Positions 9,429 through 23,400 of a stretch of 64,000 bases of DNA are shown here, piece after piece. The stretch's first letter is position 1. Every line of letters begins with the position of its first letter. The notes beneath the pieces were generated by a model that was not told the DNA's origin, did not search any database, and saw only the letters and a list, made by a program, of their open reading frames with translations. The position numbers were made by a program, and so were the translations under genes. The stretch lies in assembly GCA_018697195.1 (NCBI GenBank), contig JAGMWU010000035.1, forward strand, positions 1,426,001 to 1,490,000. The letters are read 5' to 3'. Origin of the DNA: Certhia americana (lineage: Eukaryota; Chordata; Aves; Passeriformes; Certhiidae).

Positions 9429-12400
9429 TAATCTAACAGGGCTGTGTAAGATATGAAACCATTGCTGATGCACTTCATAATTTGCCTTTGCATCCACTGT
9501 TGCCAGTTCATGCTAAGCCTCTCCACGGTGATCCAGTTAAATACAGTAAAGGAACTATTAAAGCAAGAAGGGACTTAAACCCCTGAAAAGATCCACTGTA
9601 AGAAACTGCCTTTTAGTGCAAATTTGTAGACATTTGTTCATCAGTGTTGTGACCTGACTTGAAACTTACAATTAGGAAGAGCAAGAGCAAAGCAAAGAGC
9701 ACTTTAAGAATCAAAAATCCTTTGGAAAAGGATATACATGGAGCTGAGGATGACTTTTCAGAAGAAGATATGGATTGAAATAAAGATGGACATTGAGAAA
9801 AAGACTGAAAAAGAATAAGAAGGAGAATAAACTTCTGACAGGAAAGAAGTAGTTCAAAGAAATATAAATAGTGAAGAAACATCAGGAAGTGCGGAGGAGG
9901 ATGAAAGGTTTAAAGATATTAGCTAGAACGTAAAAAAGAAGAATAACTAACATTAGTGGGAAAAGGTAAGTTATTAGAAACCTCTAATAACCTGAACAAA
10001 CCTCTGGAGAGAAAAGAGAAAAAACACTGTCAGGCTGGGTGTTGTGTGAGAAAAGGAGAGTGAAAATGCAGGTAAATACAACTGAATATGCAGTTAGCTG
10101 GTCTCAGTATTGCCAAGTACTGGCAGTTGTGAAGGGTAGGTGAGATGTCCAGGGCAGATATAACATGTAAACAGACTTTCCATTCTCAGCTAGTTTTGGT
10201 AGGATAGGTTTGAACTGCCAGGTGGGAATACCCTGATAAAGGAACTATTTTCTTACTGCTTTTTCTATTCCACATGTTAAAGATGTTCAGTCAGGCACCA
10301 TTTAAACAGAGTAACAGCTTTATCTGGCATTTCTCTTAAGGGAGAGGAACACAAAGTATCCTTTTAGCATATCATCTCAGTTGCAAAAAACCCCTCCAAA
10401 ACATTAATAGTGGTGGCTTTGATTTATTTGGGTGCCAGGGAATTGGTGCCATGTTAGAAGAAGGTGGTGATGTTTATGCTTTATTCTTCCTGAATAAAAA
10501 GGGAGGAAAGCAGCAGACTCTGAAATGGAGAAGAGTGCTCTTCCTAAGTCATTTCAGAAAGAAGAGAAACCAGCACTGCTGCATCCAGCAGAGATAAGAA
10601 GAGAGATCCAGTACTAGGTCGAAAGAATGACACACAGTAGTGTTACTTGGAGCTGACCTTTTCTGTGCAGCATTGCAAGAGCTGAGATGAAGCAGTGACT
10701 GATGCTGGAAAAAGGAATTTTTTCTGAGAAAGAAATTCCAGCAGGGCAGGTAAACTTATAGGAGAATAGAGGATTTATGTTTAAGAATCCCAATAAGATT
10801 TCTGTATGGCAAAAAACTTCATGCCCCATATAAGTGATTTGTTATAGAATATGATCAGTTATGGCTGGAAGGGGAATTAGATTTAAAAATTTAAAATTAT
10901 GATACTGATAAAAAAACATTCCATCAAGCACACAAACCCAGTAGCCAGATTTGAAGCTGAAAAGCAGTGACTGCTCAGTCCAATTCTTCAGACCTGTTTT
11001 GTCACAGATAAAGTCAAAGCAAGCCCTACAAATCCCATGCCTTGTTGTGGTATTAACTGCAGGAACATCGGAGGAAATGGGAAAAGATAGCAAATGCAGA
11101 CATAGATTCTTCCTGCCAGGGATGAGATTAGCTAAACTGAAGGTGATGTAGGAAAGTGTAATAATGTGACACTGACAGAACCCTTTTAGTCCAAGATCTT
11201 GAATGAGATCCCAATTAGAATTCTGTTCTGTGGGGAAGGAACTTGTGCTCCTGTATAACGTGCCCTGGACTTCATGGCTCTGAAGTTGTCACTAAAACTT
11301 GTCATTCCTATGTACTGCAACTTCCTTCTCCAGGCTTTAGATATTTACTTAACAGTAATTCTGAAAACTGAACCTACTTGGAAGTTAAACTTGGTCTTGT
11401 ATAAACATTCTCCACATTTAGTCCCTAAAAAGGTTATTTTGTTTTCTGTAGTTTTACATTTCGTGTCACTGAAATCAGTCCAACCTTCAGTGTGATTTTC
11501 TTCTCTGCATATTTGGATGCTTCTCTGCGTTTAAAACTTCCTCTCAGCTTTGACTCATTTATTCCTAATTGCCAAGACAGTTTTTGAATGTGTTACATGT
11601 GACTTGTCCCCTCACCACTACTTTATGAAACCTACACACAGCTTCTTCTCAGCTTGACTATTTCAGCCTCCAACACAGTATGGCAGCATATCCTCTTCAG
11701 TGAATTCCCTACATACTTTCTTTCAAAACTTCCACTGCAAAAAATAACTCCCATGTAGCATTGTATCAGGCTTCATTCTAAAGTGCAGATAAGAAATGGT
11801 TTGTTTCTTTTGGCTGGAAGGAAAATAAATTATCTTAGTAAAAACTAATATTAGGTATTAATCTGACCTTAATTTTTGTAATTACAGGCAGTATGCTTCA
11901 CAGCTTACTGTGTATATATACCAAATTTCATTTGCTTATAGTCTTTAAATTAAAAACACACTCTAAATAGTAAATGAGTAGTGTTTAGAAATGGGAGGCT
12001 AGATTCTCAGCTAGCATAAAAGGATCTCTCACTCAGCCATGCCATTTTTCACAAGCTGAGGACATGGCCTATGCCCTCCTTTCACTTAATGTATCATGTG
12101 ATGGAAATAGAAATAAAAACGAAACCAATGAGATTTTCAGAATTATTCTCTAAGTAAGGAAAATCAGGAAAACAGGTGTTTCAGAGTTCATACCTGTTAA
12201 CAAATATTTTTAGGGAATAGAATATCTTTACTTTCAGAATTATTCATAGTGCATTGATTTTTAGTTGTTTTGCTGTTATTGAGATCATCATTAATAATAC
12301 ATTTCCTAAATAAGTGGTGTTCTAAATGGATTAGCATATATTAATATATATGTAGTTTTATATGCATATATTAAGTCTAACAACTCATCAATGTATTGTG

Positions 12401-12447
12401 TTCCAGATTTGAATAGCACTTTAAAATGCAGCAACAAATAGTCAACT
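9429..12447. other. Unannotated DNA with purine-rich plus strand near its start
   Basis: From about 9660 to 10070 the plus strand is strongly enriched in A and G. The rest is ordinary AT-rich DNA. The 89-codon frame on the minus strand at 9613-9882 is a low-complexity consequence of the purine bias (Leu, Ser and Phe-rich), not a recognisable protein. Confidence 0.5.
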
Positions 12448-12483
12448 AAAAAAAAGAAAGTAAAAAAAAAAAAAAAGAAAAAA
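12448..12483. repeat. A-rich tract
   Basis: An interrupted adenine run with an occasional G. There is no recognisable retrotransposed body directly upstream, so I treat it as simple sequence. Confidence 0.8.
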
Positions 12484-12654
12484 CTTAATACTCAACTATA
12501 AAACTGTGTGTGGATTTGAAAAGGAGTAAAGACTACATAGAACTATTTCCAAGTGTAAATCAGTAGATAGAAGAGTGAGAATGAAACATCCAGACAGGGA
12601 AGACTGTGTCATAATTCTGTACTGAGGTGTCACATGCCTTTGTATAGGTGAGGG

Positions 12655-12681
12655 AAAAGTTATCACAAAGCGATAACTTTT
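12655..12681. repeat. 10-bp inverted repeat
   Basis: AAAAGTTATC (12655-12664) and GATAACTTTT (12672-12681) are perfect inverted copies around a 7-base loop. A further GATAACTT follows at 12682. No function is suggested by the surroundings. Confidence 0.7.
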
Positions 12682-15600
12682 GATAACTTGTGCCTGATTT
12701 GGTATCCTCTTATAAATAAGTGATGTTACTTAAACAGTACAGAAAATGTTTTAAAAAATTATGATACTGCACTGCATTATTTTGGGATAAAAACTAAAAT
12801 TATTAACAAAGTATTTGACCACATTCACAGCTCATGTTTTTGTTTCAGGACAGTAGGTGGGATCTGTAGTGGTAGAGACAGTGAATTAATTAAATATAAT
12901 TAGGAAGAAAGAAGTTTCCAGTCTGGAACACTGAATAAGTGCTCTTCTCATGGAAGAGCAGTTCCTTATTTTCTGTGGTCAGATCAAGGGCTGTGCTGGC
13001 TTTGCACTGCCAAGTGCAGTGTTTCCAAGGATCTTGGGAAATAGTTCCTGTGCATTCCTGCCTCGCAAAGCTCGTGCTGCACCCTCCCTTGGTTGGGCTA
13101 TTGTTCCCAGAGCTAGCTGGGTAGCTAACCAGGGATGCCAACACATGATAATGAAGTTGTGTCTTTATTTTACAAGGCAGACAGCTGCTCTGAAGTTACG
13201 ATGATGCGGGATTCCACAAAGTTTATTTTTTTTTTTAAAGGCAAAACAGGTAATGATAGAGTTTGATGTTAAAATTGATGAAACAGACTATCTAAATAGA
13301 CTTGTTCAGAAATATGGGCAGAACAGAAAACAATACACCAGGGTAAAGCAGCACTCAAGACAGATTGATCAGAGGGAGCAGAAAAATATATAGTTAGAAC
13401 AGAAGACTGAATAAATTCTCAAGCTGTTTAGTATTATTCTGGAAAAGTATGGCTGGCAGTGACAAGAAGGTTCTGAAGACTTAACAGAAGAAAGGGTGAT
13501 CAAGGTCACATTTGTGACACTAGAAAAATACTACACTGAAAGTTGTTGACTTTTTGTCAACAGGAGAAACAGATAAAAAGAAAAAAGGAGGGGGGAGACA
13601 TACCACAGAAACAAGCTATCTGTACTTTTCAAATTTGAGTTAAATTTTGAATTTATCCCAAAATATGCAGAGAATTTAAAATTTATTTAAAAAAAAAAAC
13701 TTGATGGAAATGTATGTTAAATTTCTTTTACACTAAGACATGCCCTCTCTCAAAAATCTAATGTCTAAAAGCATAGTTTCTACAGATGTTTTCTCTTTAC
13801 TTTCCATAATATTGAAGTTCTGGTCTAGTAGACGCAAGGCTGTATTCCTTTGGTTTCAGAAATAATTTTCAACAATAGAGAACAAAATTGAGATCCAAGA
13901 ATGTTTTGTTTTTTGTTTTTGGTTTGTTTTTTTTTTTAGTGGTGCTGCCAAAAGCACAAAGAATGCAGTCAGCCTTTTGAAAGCAAAGTAACTCCCAGGG
14001 CACTGCTTGTCAAGACTCTTCAGAGCATTCTCTTCTGTGGATTTTCAGACACGTAGGACGGGCTGTCTGTTATTGACATTGCTGCCATGGCCGTGGAGCA
14101 GAGGAGCTACTGGGGGTGTGCATCACACGCACACCTGGATCTTTGCAACTCCACGTGAGTAACTTCAGTGCCTTCTGCTTTGGTTTGGTTTTGTGAGCAA
14201 AGTTGCCCTCACGATTACGAGCAGCACTTTTGCTTCTCTTCTCAGCAGTGATCACTCTTTATGTCAGACTCTCATGGTCTTTGTAGAACAAAGACTTTTG
14301 AAGCACTTTCCTGAGATGTCTAAAATGTCCTGGGCGTGTTGCTCCTGCATTGGTACATAAGGGAGATGTTTTCATTGCTAGTGGTGCCTCTTTGTGTGTT
14401 AAAAAGATAATTCACTATATAAATTCCTGTAAACAACTTCCAACTTTCTTTTGGCATGGCAACAATAGAACAAATTAAGAAAAAACAATTACAATTTAAT
14501 ACAACTTCCCAAATGTTCTCTCTAAAGTCCTTAATACTGGGTTAGAATAAAACAACTCTCAGCAGGCTGAAGACCAAGAGGATATAAGGAATTGGTTAAA
14601 AATAGGATGCAGTAGTGGATCTGACTAGTGGATCTGAGCAGGATACTGAAGATAAAGAGGGATCCTTTGGCAGGCAGAGAAAACTGTGTCTTATTACTTG
14701 ATTGCTCCCTACTGTAGTGTCAAACACCCTTCAAATTATTTAAAATTAAAACTTCAATCATCTGTAGCATCTTAGCAAAAGAGCTGATTTCTCCTTCCTT
14801 AGATATTCTCTCTGTTACTAATTCCTGCAATTGTATTAAGTTTCATTTATGTTTACTTGTTTAGTAGACTAAGGATTCAATATAAAATTATCTGAATTTT
14901 GACTGATTTTATTAACTTAAAATAATTTTATATTCTCAGCTATGTGAAAGGCTTTTGCCCCAGACTCATTTCTTGGTGTTTTACAACTGCATGAACTTCA
15001 TAACTTGACTTAAGAAAGGGCCTCTAATATTTAGATAAAAGCCATTTGTCCACATGCAGATGTTTCCTAATCTATCTGAAATGATTTACACAAAGTTACT
15101 TATTATGTTCTCTCAATAGCTGCTGTGCAATTACTTTTTTCTAGTTTCCTAGAAACTAGAAGGACTCTTCTGTCTATGTGGTCATGCAGGCCACACATCT
15201 GCTTGTCCCCAGGGGAATGAGTTTAACCTTTTTAAGGGCATCTTCTGTTCTCTGCTCTAAGCTTAAATTAGATTGGTTTTAAGGTAGTCAAAAAAGTGTC
15301 TCTTCCTGCCCTTGGACCCTTTTAAATTTTGGTCTTAGGAACTTTTTGAACCTTTCTTGTTAAAATAAAAACTATATATATAAAAAGAAAGATCCCTTTA
15401 ATTACAGTAATTTGTCTTGTTAAAGAAAATTGCACAGAGACGCTGTAATTTGCGACTGTGCTTCAGTTTCTGGACCACCACATTTTATGAAACTGCACAG
15501 TTTTATATTCCTAAGGCAAGGCTGGACTGGACAGGCATAGTGGTCATTCCTCATTTTTTAGGGGACTAGGACTGTGTATAGAGTTCCCCTGTCCTCCATG

Positions 15601-16444
15601 ACATTCCCTCTGAGGGTCCATCCTTGAATTTGTGCATAATCATCAAGACAGTTGAGAGTAGGGAAGAGTTTCTGTAAGAGAAAGGCTGATGTAAACTAGA
15701 AAGAGTTGATAAAAGAGGAGTTACTGGAGGCTGCTATAATCATTACTATTATGAAGAAAGTCATCAAGGAATGATTGCTCATTGTCCCACTTTTCAGAAC
15801 AAAAATTTGGGAGATAATTTCTTGCAGACAGTAGGTGAAATCTAATCTGCTAAAAAAGATGGAGAAATTACCCTCACTCATTGTTTAGATCTCATACATA
15901 GCTGATATTTCTGAACTTTCTTTTCTGTCCCCACTGCATTTCCCATACAGAAATTTGTTTCAAAAGGATCCATGAAGATGACCTCTGACAGATTCCATTG
16001 ATTTCGTCACTGTACATTGCTCCACTGCACAGTATCACCTTAATTTAGATTTTTTTTTTAACTACATGATTTGAGTGATAAGAATATAGTGTGCATAAAA
16101 TGAATACCCCATCATCTTTTCTTTTATAAATCATACATACACCTATAAATATGGTGTGCAACTTTTCCCTACTATTTCTGGATGACTCTAACTTTATATG
16201 AGCTTAATTGCATTATTTCATTATTTGCATTCTATTTTGTTATTTAGTAAGCTCCTAGTTTGGATGAGAAATAATGAGAAGTCTTTCAGAATGCAGATTA
16301 ATGCAGGATTTTTTTTCTCTGGCTGACATTTCCTATAGACCGACAGTACAAATGTCATCCAGGAAAATAATATTTGTCACAAATGTATTAGCATGAGGAG
16401 TAAAATAGAAAAGGATTTTAAACAAAACCAACTTGTTGTGTTTC
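12682..16444. other. Unannotated DNA
   Basis: Apart from the exon-like segment at 13940-14154 and short homopolymer runs, I see nothing identifiable. A small dyad, CTAGTTTC and GAAACTAG, lies near 15141-15159. Confidence 0.5.
13940..14154 (+). other. Exon-like segment (speculative)
   Basis: A long pyrimidine tract ending in AG (13922-13939) and a consensus donor GTGAGT at 14155-14160 bracket 215 bases that are more GC-rich than the surroundings. All three plus frames contain a stop within the segment, so it cannot be an internal coding exon. An ATG in a strong initiation context (GCCATGG, ATG at 14087) opens a frame of 23 codons ending in a TGA that spans the donor. It could be a noncoding exon or chance. 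No product is recognised. Confidence 0.15.
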
Positions 16445-16459
16445 TTTTTTTTTTTTTTT
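16445..16459. repeat. Poly(T) tract
   Basis: An uninterrupted run of about 15 thymines with no retrotransposon body recognised on either side. Confidence 0.8.
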
Positions 16460-19400
16460 CTTAATGGAAGAGCTGTATTTTCACACCATTTCTAATCCAG
16501 AAATCATGGCAGATATCTCCATCACTGACCACTTGGGCAGGATGTGGCCATAGCTTTGACAGAACAGGCAGTGCAAAGGGTCACAGAACACTATGCAATT
16601 CTGTTTGAGCCTGCTTATTTGAAAGCAGGCTCAGCCATGAAATAGGAGGTCTTTTCCCATGATCCATTACCTCACTGAGATTTAAATAAAACATTGGGAA
16701 GTGAAACAAGTTGAGAGTTCTTTGGAGAATGACAGGAACAAACCAAGTAAGCAAAGAATCACTGCTTTGGCACCAGCAGGGCACTTGTCTGCCAGTCTTC
16801 CTGAGCTAACAACTTCCTGCAAAACATCTGGTAGGGAATAGAGTCATCCTAATGACAAAATGCTCTGAAGAAGTAACCCTAAAGTAGTTAGTTTTGTACC
16901 TGGCAGTTTGTAAATTACCACAGTAGTGTAAAACGCAAAAGCCACCAGCTGCAATTTCTTCAAATTCCAACTTCAGTCATCAGCTGTTGCTTCATCACCA
17001 GTGTAAGAAAATTGTCTAAAGATCAAGTTGCTCTTTCCAGTCCAACTCTTTCTATGGAGGCTCTCAGAGGTAGGAACTTTTCCTACATAAGGTATTTTCT
17101 GTTATCAGCTCAGTGTGAAACAAATGCTGCTGCATTCAAAGTCATAGCAGAATCAGGATTTTACAATGGCTCTAAGATTTCTCAATCAAAAGAGAATTGC
17201 CCCAGCTTCTGGTTGTCTTTGTAACATGAACACCAACTGCTTTATTTTAAACAGAGATGATCCAAATTGAAGTAATTCTGCATTCAAAATATTCAAATCA
17301 GACAGCACCAAGCCAGCTGTGACGCCAAGAAAGTCCCTTTCTTCTCTCTCATCTTTCTCTTGCTTTTAGTCAGCTCTCTTTTCCTTCCTCTGCTCAGCAT
17401 TTGAACTGAGGTGTCCCTCAGCTCAAAGGAACTGGTCTTCAGTTTGATGTTTTGAAACCTTGCCTGGCCTCAGACAAGTGGATGTAACATCTCAGCCCCT
17501 TGTAGGGGCGAGAGATGAAACAATGTCCAGGGGAGTCCAGATTCCTCCAATGCCCTTCCATGCAAACAGAGCACTTAACCTATACCATTACCTCAATGAC
17601 GAGACCCTTTATGTTTAGCACTTTCTCTGGATAGTTTAATATGAAGTAATTCCATTAATGTTTCATACTCTTGTTTCATTAATTTTTTGAAGGAAGAATG
17701 TATTATTAAGAGTTCAGTCCCTTCTCTCTTATCAGTTCAATTAAGGTACAGGAGGTACATCTGCAAAAACGTCCTCCAGCAAACCAGAATTAACATCTGA
17801 TATTTGAGGATTAAGAATGCCATGAAAACTCACCAAACCAAAAGGTTTTCAAGCTCCTTTTATATAACACACACATGGAGAACAGAAAAAAGGGCAGTTA
17901 CTCTTTTATTATTCAAGAGCAATTTTTCAGCTTGTAATTGTAAATTGTAAACGTGACATAAAGTCTACTCTTTAAAGTAGGTATTTTTCTTGATTAGGGC
18001 CTTTCCCAAGTGTATTTGACCTCTCCTTCCCATGACAATCTTTGTCTCTGCTCTCAAATCATGAGCCCTTCTTTCTACTTCTTGCTAGTTTTCTTTGTCC
18101 CTTTCCCATTTCCACATAACTGTCAAAATTCCAGCGTTGCTACCTAATTGATCCATTTTGGTAATTTTTAATGCTGTTTATTACCACTATTTATTTACTT
18201 TAGAGGCACTATGAGTGATATAACTGCATGAGTGGTATGTTTCCAGTGAGCACCATGACTGTTTCTTTCTAAATATTTGTGTGTTCATTCTACTCTTCGT
18301 AATCCAGTTGACTTTATAGTTAGATAACATAGTGACAATGAGCCCACCTCAGCACAAGAATGATGTTTTAAACCACTGATAGTTTTGTGAAGTTAGTCTA
18401 GTCCTTATAATAGCTATGGTAGATCCCAAATTACTGGGAGTAGGATTCTCTCTTTGGTGGGTGGTAGAGAGACTTGAAGAGGGACCTGACAGCAAAAAAT
18501 GCTCCAATATCACTTTAGTAAAAGCAAGATTCATGAAAAAGCCAGTTTCACTAAGTCTTACCATATATGATGTGGCTGGGTAATGGCCCCAGCAGCTCAA
18601 GAGCCTCACACAGACCGTGCACAAACAGAGAAATTCTGTCCCAACAAACCCTTGCTTTAGTGTCCTGGACAAAAGCAGCTTCCTTTGGGATTCTACCATC
18701 TACAGCCCTTCCCCAAAGCAGTAAGGCAGGCTGCCAGAGTTCCCTACAGCTGATTTCTTCTATTCCTGCTGGGATTCCAGAAGCCTCAACTTCTCTCCAT
18801 TTGCCCCCACTTCCCTACGTGTGGTTCTTTTCCCTGCCATTCCTGCTTCCTATGTAGCGCAAGCAAAGATGTACAGTATTTTGTTTTGGATTTTTTTAGC
18901 ACGCTGTGCCTAATGAGAGTCTATATTCCTGTGTGTATGTTACAGAGTGTTCTGTGTAATGCCAATCATTCCTTTGACTTTGCTGCCATACTTGGGAAAA
19001 ACTTTCTGATTAATGAGTTTTTTTACCCATGTGAGCAAGAAACGAAGAGAAGCCATTTAAGCGCAGTGAGTTATGGAGCAGGCAGAGGAATCAGCATAGG
19101 GTTGTTTATGGATTTGAATGACTTACAGCTTGTTACACAACTAAAATAATGAATGAATATTCTTTTTTTTTACCTTTTAATAGAGCATTGGGCTGTACAA
19201 TATTTTCATCTACTGAAAATGGTTTTTTATAAAGAATGGATAAAGCATGTACATTTAAAATAATAATCCCACTTGTGTAAATCAGTACATCAGTGACATA
19301 GTTGAAAACACTTTATGAAACAATGTATTAACTCAGTAAAATACATTGTATATTAATTGCTTTATGTGCCCTCCTATATTCGTGTTTTATTAACTTTTTA

Positions 19401-20409
19401 ATATTATCAAGTATCATGCTAGAGTGTGATACTCCTCCAAATAAGGCACTATTTTTACTCAGTTTATGAAAATAAATGAGCATTTCAGATTAGCATTTTG
19501 ATTTTGCATGAAAGCACATGTTTTTTTCTTGTATTTCCTGATTGTTTCAAGGGCATTGTATCATAAAGCTCTTTCATCTTTCTGCAGATAAAGCTGCTAA
19601 TTACTCTTAATTTTACATGATATTTAAAGACTTTAGCATTTATTATTACAATCAGAACCACGTCCTAACATTATTCAGATTAGGAAGAGGCCAGATAGTT
19701 TGTTTTTTTTTTTTAATGTTTCTCTTACAAAGTAGAGTGATGACATACTCCAGCACCACCTCATTCCCTTCCCTGACTAGAATTTTATCAGAGTACAAAT
19801 GTTAGGAAGCTCAATGAAAATACAGTTTAATGCAGCCAGTTAAATTGCCTGAGAGGAAACAGTGCATACAGCTTTTTTAAAGCCTTTCCCCTCAGGCCGT
19901 TAACTAAGAAACTGGTCACTAACTGCTGGTAACAAACCATTTTGGAGGGATTATTACTATTACCAGAATTCAGTGGTTTATGGCTACATTTTGTTAAAGA
20001 CATTAGGAAGTGTAACATGGATGAGCCACAGTACTGGAAAAATCCTCCTTTTCCCTTGTGATTCACAATAGTTTTTCTTCCAGCCCAGATGTCTTGAACA
20101 GTGGTTTCATTATTTCTCATATCTCCCAATGCTGTAAAAAAAGGCTTTTCATTATGGCCAGGATTCAAATGAAAAGAGTGAAACTATAGTGCTCACTTCT
20201 GGGAAGGTACGGCTCTCTTAGAAGCCACCGCAAGTAGACCAGATTTTGACGATTTCCAAAAATTGCAGCTGCCACAAAGAACTGGTGGAACAACTCAGAG
20301 CAGCTTTCCCTTCCTGTGATCAGCCTGATGAAGGCACCACCACTGCTGAACACACCAACAAGGTTTTATGTTCATTTTACATAATTTTGTAGCTTAAATT
20401 TTAGGTGTA
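16460..20409. other. Unannotated AT-rich DNA
   Basis: No gene or transposon is recognised. The part from about 19170 to 19600 is repeat-free, AT-rich and contains several TAAT cores, giving it the look of a noncoding element that might be conserved. That cannot be shown from one sequence. Confidence 0.5.
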
Positions 20410-20439
20410 AGAAACGTACTGTTTGATCAGTACGTTTCT
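20410..20439. repeat. Perfect 11-bp hairpin
   Basis: AGAAACGTACT (20410-20420) and AGTACGTTTCT (20429-20439) are perfect inverted copies separated by 8 bases. It contains a CpG in each arm, unusual in this CpG-poor window. It is too short for a typical microRNA precursor, and no terminator role is expected in a vertebrate. Confidence 0.85.
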
Positions 20440-23400
20440 AGCAGTCCTCAGTTAGTTCCAATTCCTAACTACTGCAATTCACATAATCTAGAGTATTAGC
20501 AAAGATGGCTCAGCCTCACTGGTAATGGAAAGTACAGAATTCTAGGAAGTTCAGCACTTAATTAGGAAAAGTTCTGTGGTGATCCAAAAATCTTTATTTT
20601 ATTCTTTTTCTTTTTTTAAGGAGCTCTACCTAAGAAGATATTTTTACAGCTTGGTTGTACAAATGATATTGTTGAGTTAGAGTGCAGATTACAAACACAT
20701 TATTTGCATGGCAAATGTGTTTTTCACTCTATTCTATCCCCCTCCATCTTTTAATTTAAAAAAAAATCCTAGATCAGAACATATCATTAGCTGTGCTTCT
20801 TAGTGAACCTGACTTTTCTCAAGAAATTTACATCTTTCTCTCATTTCTGTTAAGGTTTCTTACCCTGTTTTCTCACCTAAAGAATTATAATGAGGTAGAG
20901 AGAATGAGATCTATGGGGAAAGCAGTGGACCTAGAGACTAAAGGTAAAAGGATGATTGATGGTATGAAATTACCATAAAAGTACAATCAGGATCAGATTT
21001 TAAAATGAATTTTTAAGCAGCCTAAGAGATACTCTTTGATTTGTAGTCTGGTGGAATGGAAAATGTCTCATTCAGTGGATAAAGTTTCTCACTGTGTGAC
21101 TTGAGCTTTTTCTGATCTTTCTGACTGGGAGTAAAATGGAACCAAAGCATAAAGTGGTTTTTAATGCTGAAAGTATCAAAAGCAATATTCTTAATGTCAA
21201 AACCTAGGCGTAGCAGGTGAGAGAAGAAAAATAAATATAAGATAATTACAGTGTTGATATTGTTGTATAAAAGACACTATTGTCTTAAGCACCCTCTTGG
21301 ATCTATAAAAATATTTTATACGTGAGTCAGGGAAGGGTCAGATCTTTATGTTGAAATGTAAAACCTCCTGATCTTTAAACACTTTAAGTATTTGTGAATT
21401 TGTTAAATCAATTTTCAATTAAAGACAAATACTATAGTTTATGTCTGAGCAACACATGACATGTATTGCAATCTCTATATAACTAACAACAATTTACAGT
21501 GCAATTGGTGGGTCAGCAAAAGCAGAATTTAGTGGCTATTTAAGAGTGTAAAATACTCTGTAAAATTATTTATATATAATTGCATCAAATATTAAAATAA
21601 ATTTACAAAGGTTGGAAGTTGAAATTAGGAGATTTTTTAACTTCCTAATTTAGTGCATCATCATTGCTCTGTAGGATTGATGTTAGAAAGCATTACATTG
21701 TCGGCAGGCTATTTTTTTAAAAACAAAATTCTTTCAATTATGAATCCTTTTTTTTTCTCCCCCACTTTCTTTTTCATGTATTTAATTTAGAGGATTTAAT
21801 TCTGATAGTAAATTTTAAAATAAGAATTTTTTTTTTTTGTAAGCTAATTCACTCCTTTCATGTAGAAGGAAATTTATGATTAATTTCCTTCCTACTATAT
21901 ACGTAATAAAGATGCTCATATATACCATTTTATGTATAACCTCAAAGGATTTATTTCATTACATGAATCCTTATTATATTGCTGGATATTGTGATATTAA
22001 AATTACAGAAAATATTTTAAAATAGTTTTGCATTATAAAAAAAATCCCAAGATTTCCAACAGTTGCTTCTTATGACAGTTTTCATTTTTTTCCCTCCTCC
22101 TGACAGTTCCCATAATGACTTTAATCATATAGTCTGGAAATGGAGCAGGTTACTGAACAGCAACAAACTCACTGGTCAATGTCGGTGTCACTTTTCTGGG
22201 AGCAGGACTTTTTGAGCATCAAGGAACTAATTTTAACAGCCTGCTGGAAAAAGTGTTAAGTGCATTAACTCCCTGTCAATCACATTTTTAGCATGCTGGC
22301 CAAATTATTATTATTATTTGGCTCAAGACATTCTATTGAAACTTATTTGTATGGTATTCTTATCTGTGTACCTTATGTGACTAATGATGATTGTTTATGG
22401 AGAGGTGCCTGTCCAATTATTTTTGAAGGAACACAAGAATGCAGAATGACTGGAAGCATCAGGTTTTTGCCAGAGAATGCCTCAGGTAAGAGGAGAATGG
22501 CTAGAGGCTATAAGGAATCACAAGAGACAAGTCAGAGTCGTAAATTGGGAAACTGACATATCTCATCTAATATACTTGCTAACTAGGCCTTTAAAAACCT
22601 TGACATTTAACTAAGTTTGTGGAAAAGTTATACATTTTGTCCTTTTCTATTGGCTATAACTCATTAATATGATGAACTGAAGTGTTTATAATCATTATCA
22701 GCATTAGCTGACTAGCATATGGGATCATTTAGAGATCCAGTTAAGCACCTAACAACTGCTCAGTTGTTTGTGTAGGTTGTGCCTTTTTCAAAGTCAAGTC
22801 AGTCAAAACTGATATTGCAAGTTATTTACCCTTTTGGTACTTCAGTGTGTGAAATAGGATGAAAGAATGCTGGTATTCAGCTGAGGCATTTAAATAATGC
22901 TTTGGAAGTCCTGGCCTGCTTAGAACACACTGCAATCCTTACTGTAAAACAGAAATTTCTGATGGTTTCAAGAAAAAAGGCAATACAAAAACAAACTTTG
23001 CAGTGAATGCTGCCTATTAACTCAAAACAATTTAAATACGTTAGGGGCTTAACTTTTTTCCTGGTGAAAATAAACTTTGTCTTTTCCCATTAATGTTCCA
23101 AGGATAAGACATTAATGGGTAATTAAAAACATACCCTGCCCTGATTCTGATCCTATGTACACAGATTTTCATATAAGGGGGAAAAGAAACTAATTTCTAT
23201 GTAAATAAAAAAACCAACAAAAATTCAAGCCATGGAATTCTGTGAAATGAACAACAAAAGGAATTCACTTCAGTATGAAAATTGGAGATGATCATAAAGA
23301 AAGCAGAAGGAGGCACTGTAGCTCAATAGCTAGAAAAGCATATGTTTTAATTTCTGGAGAGCTCTCTTCTCTGAAGAATTAAATTAGAACAATATACTTT

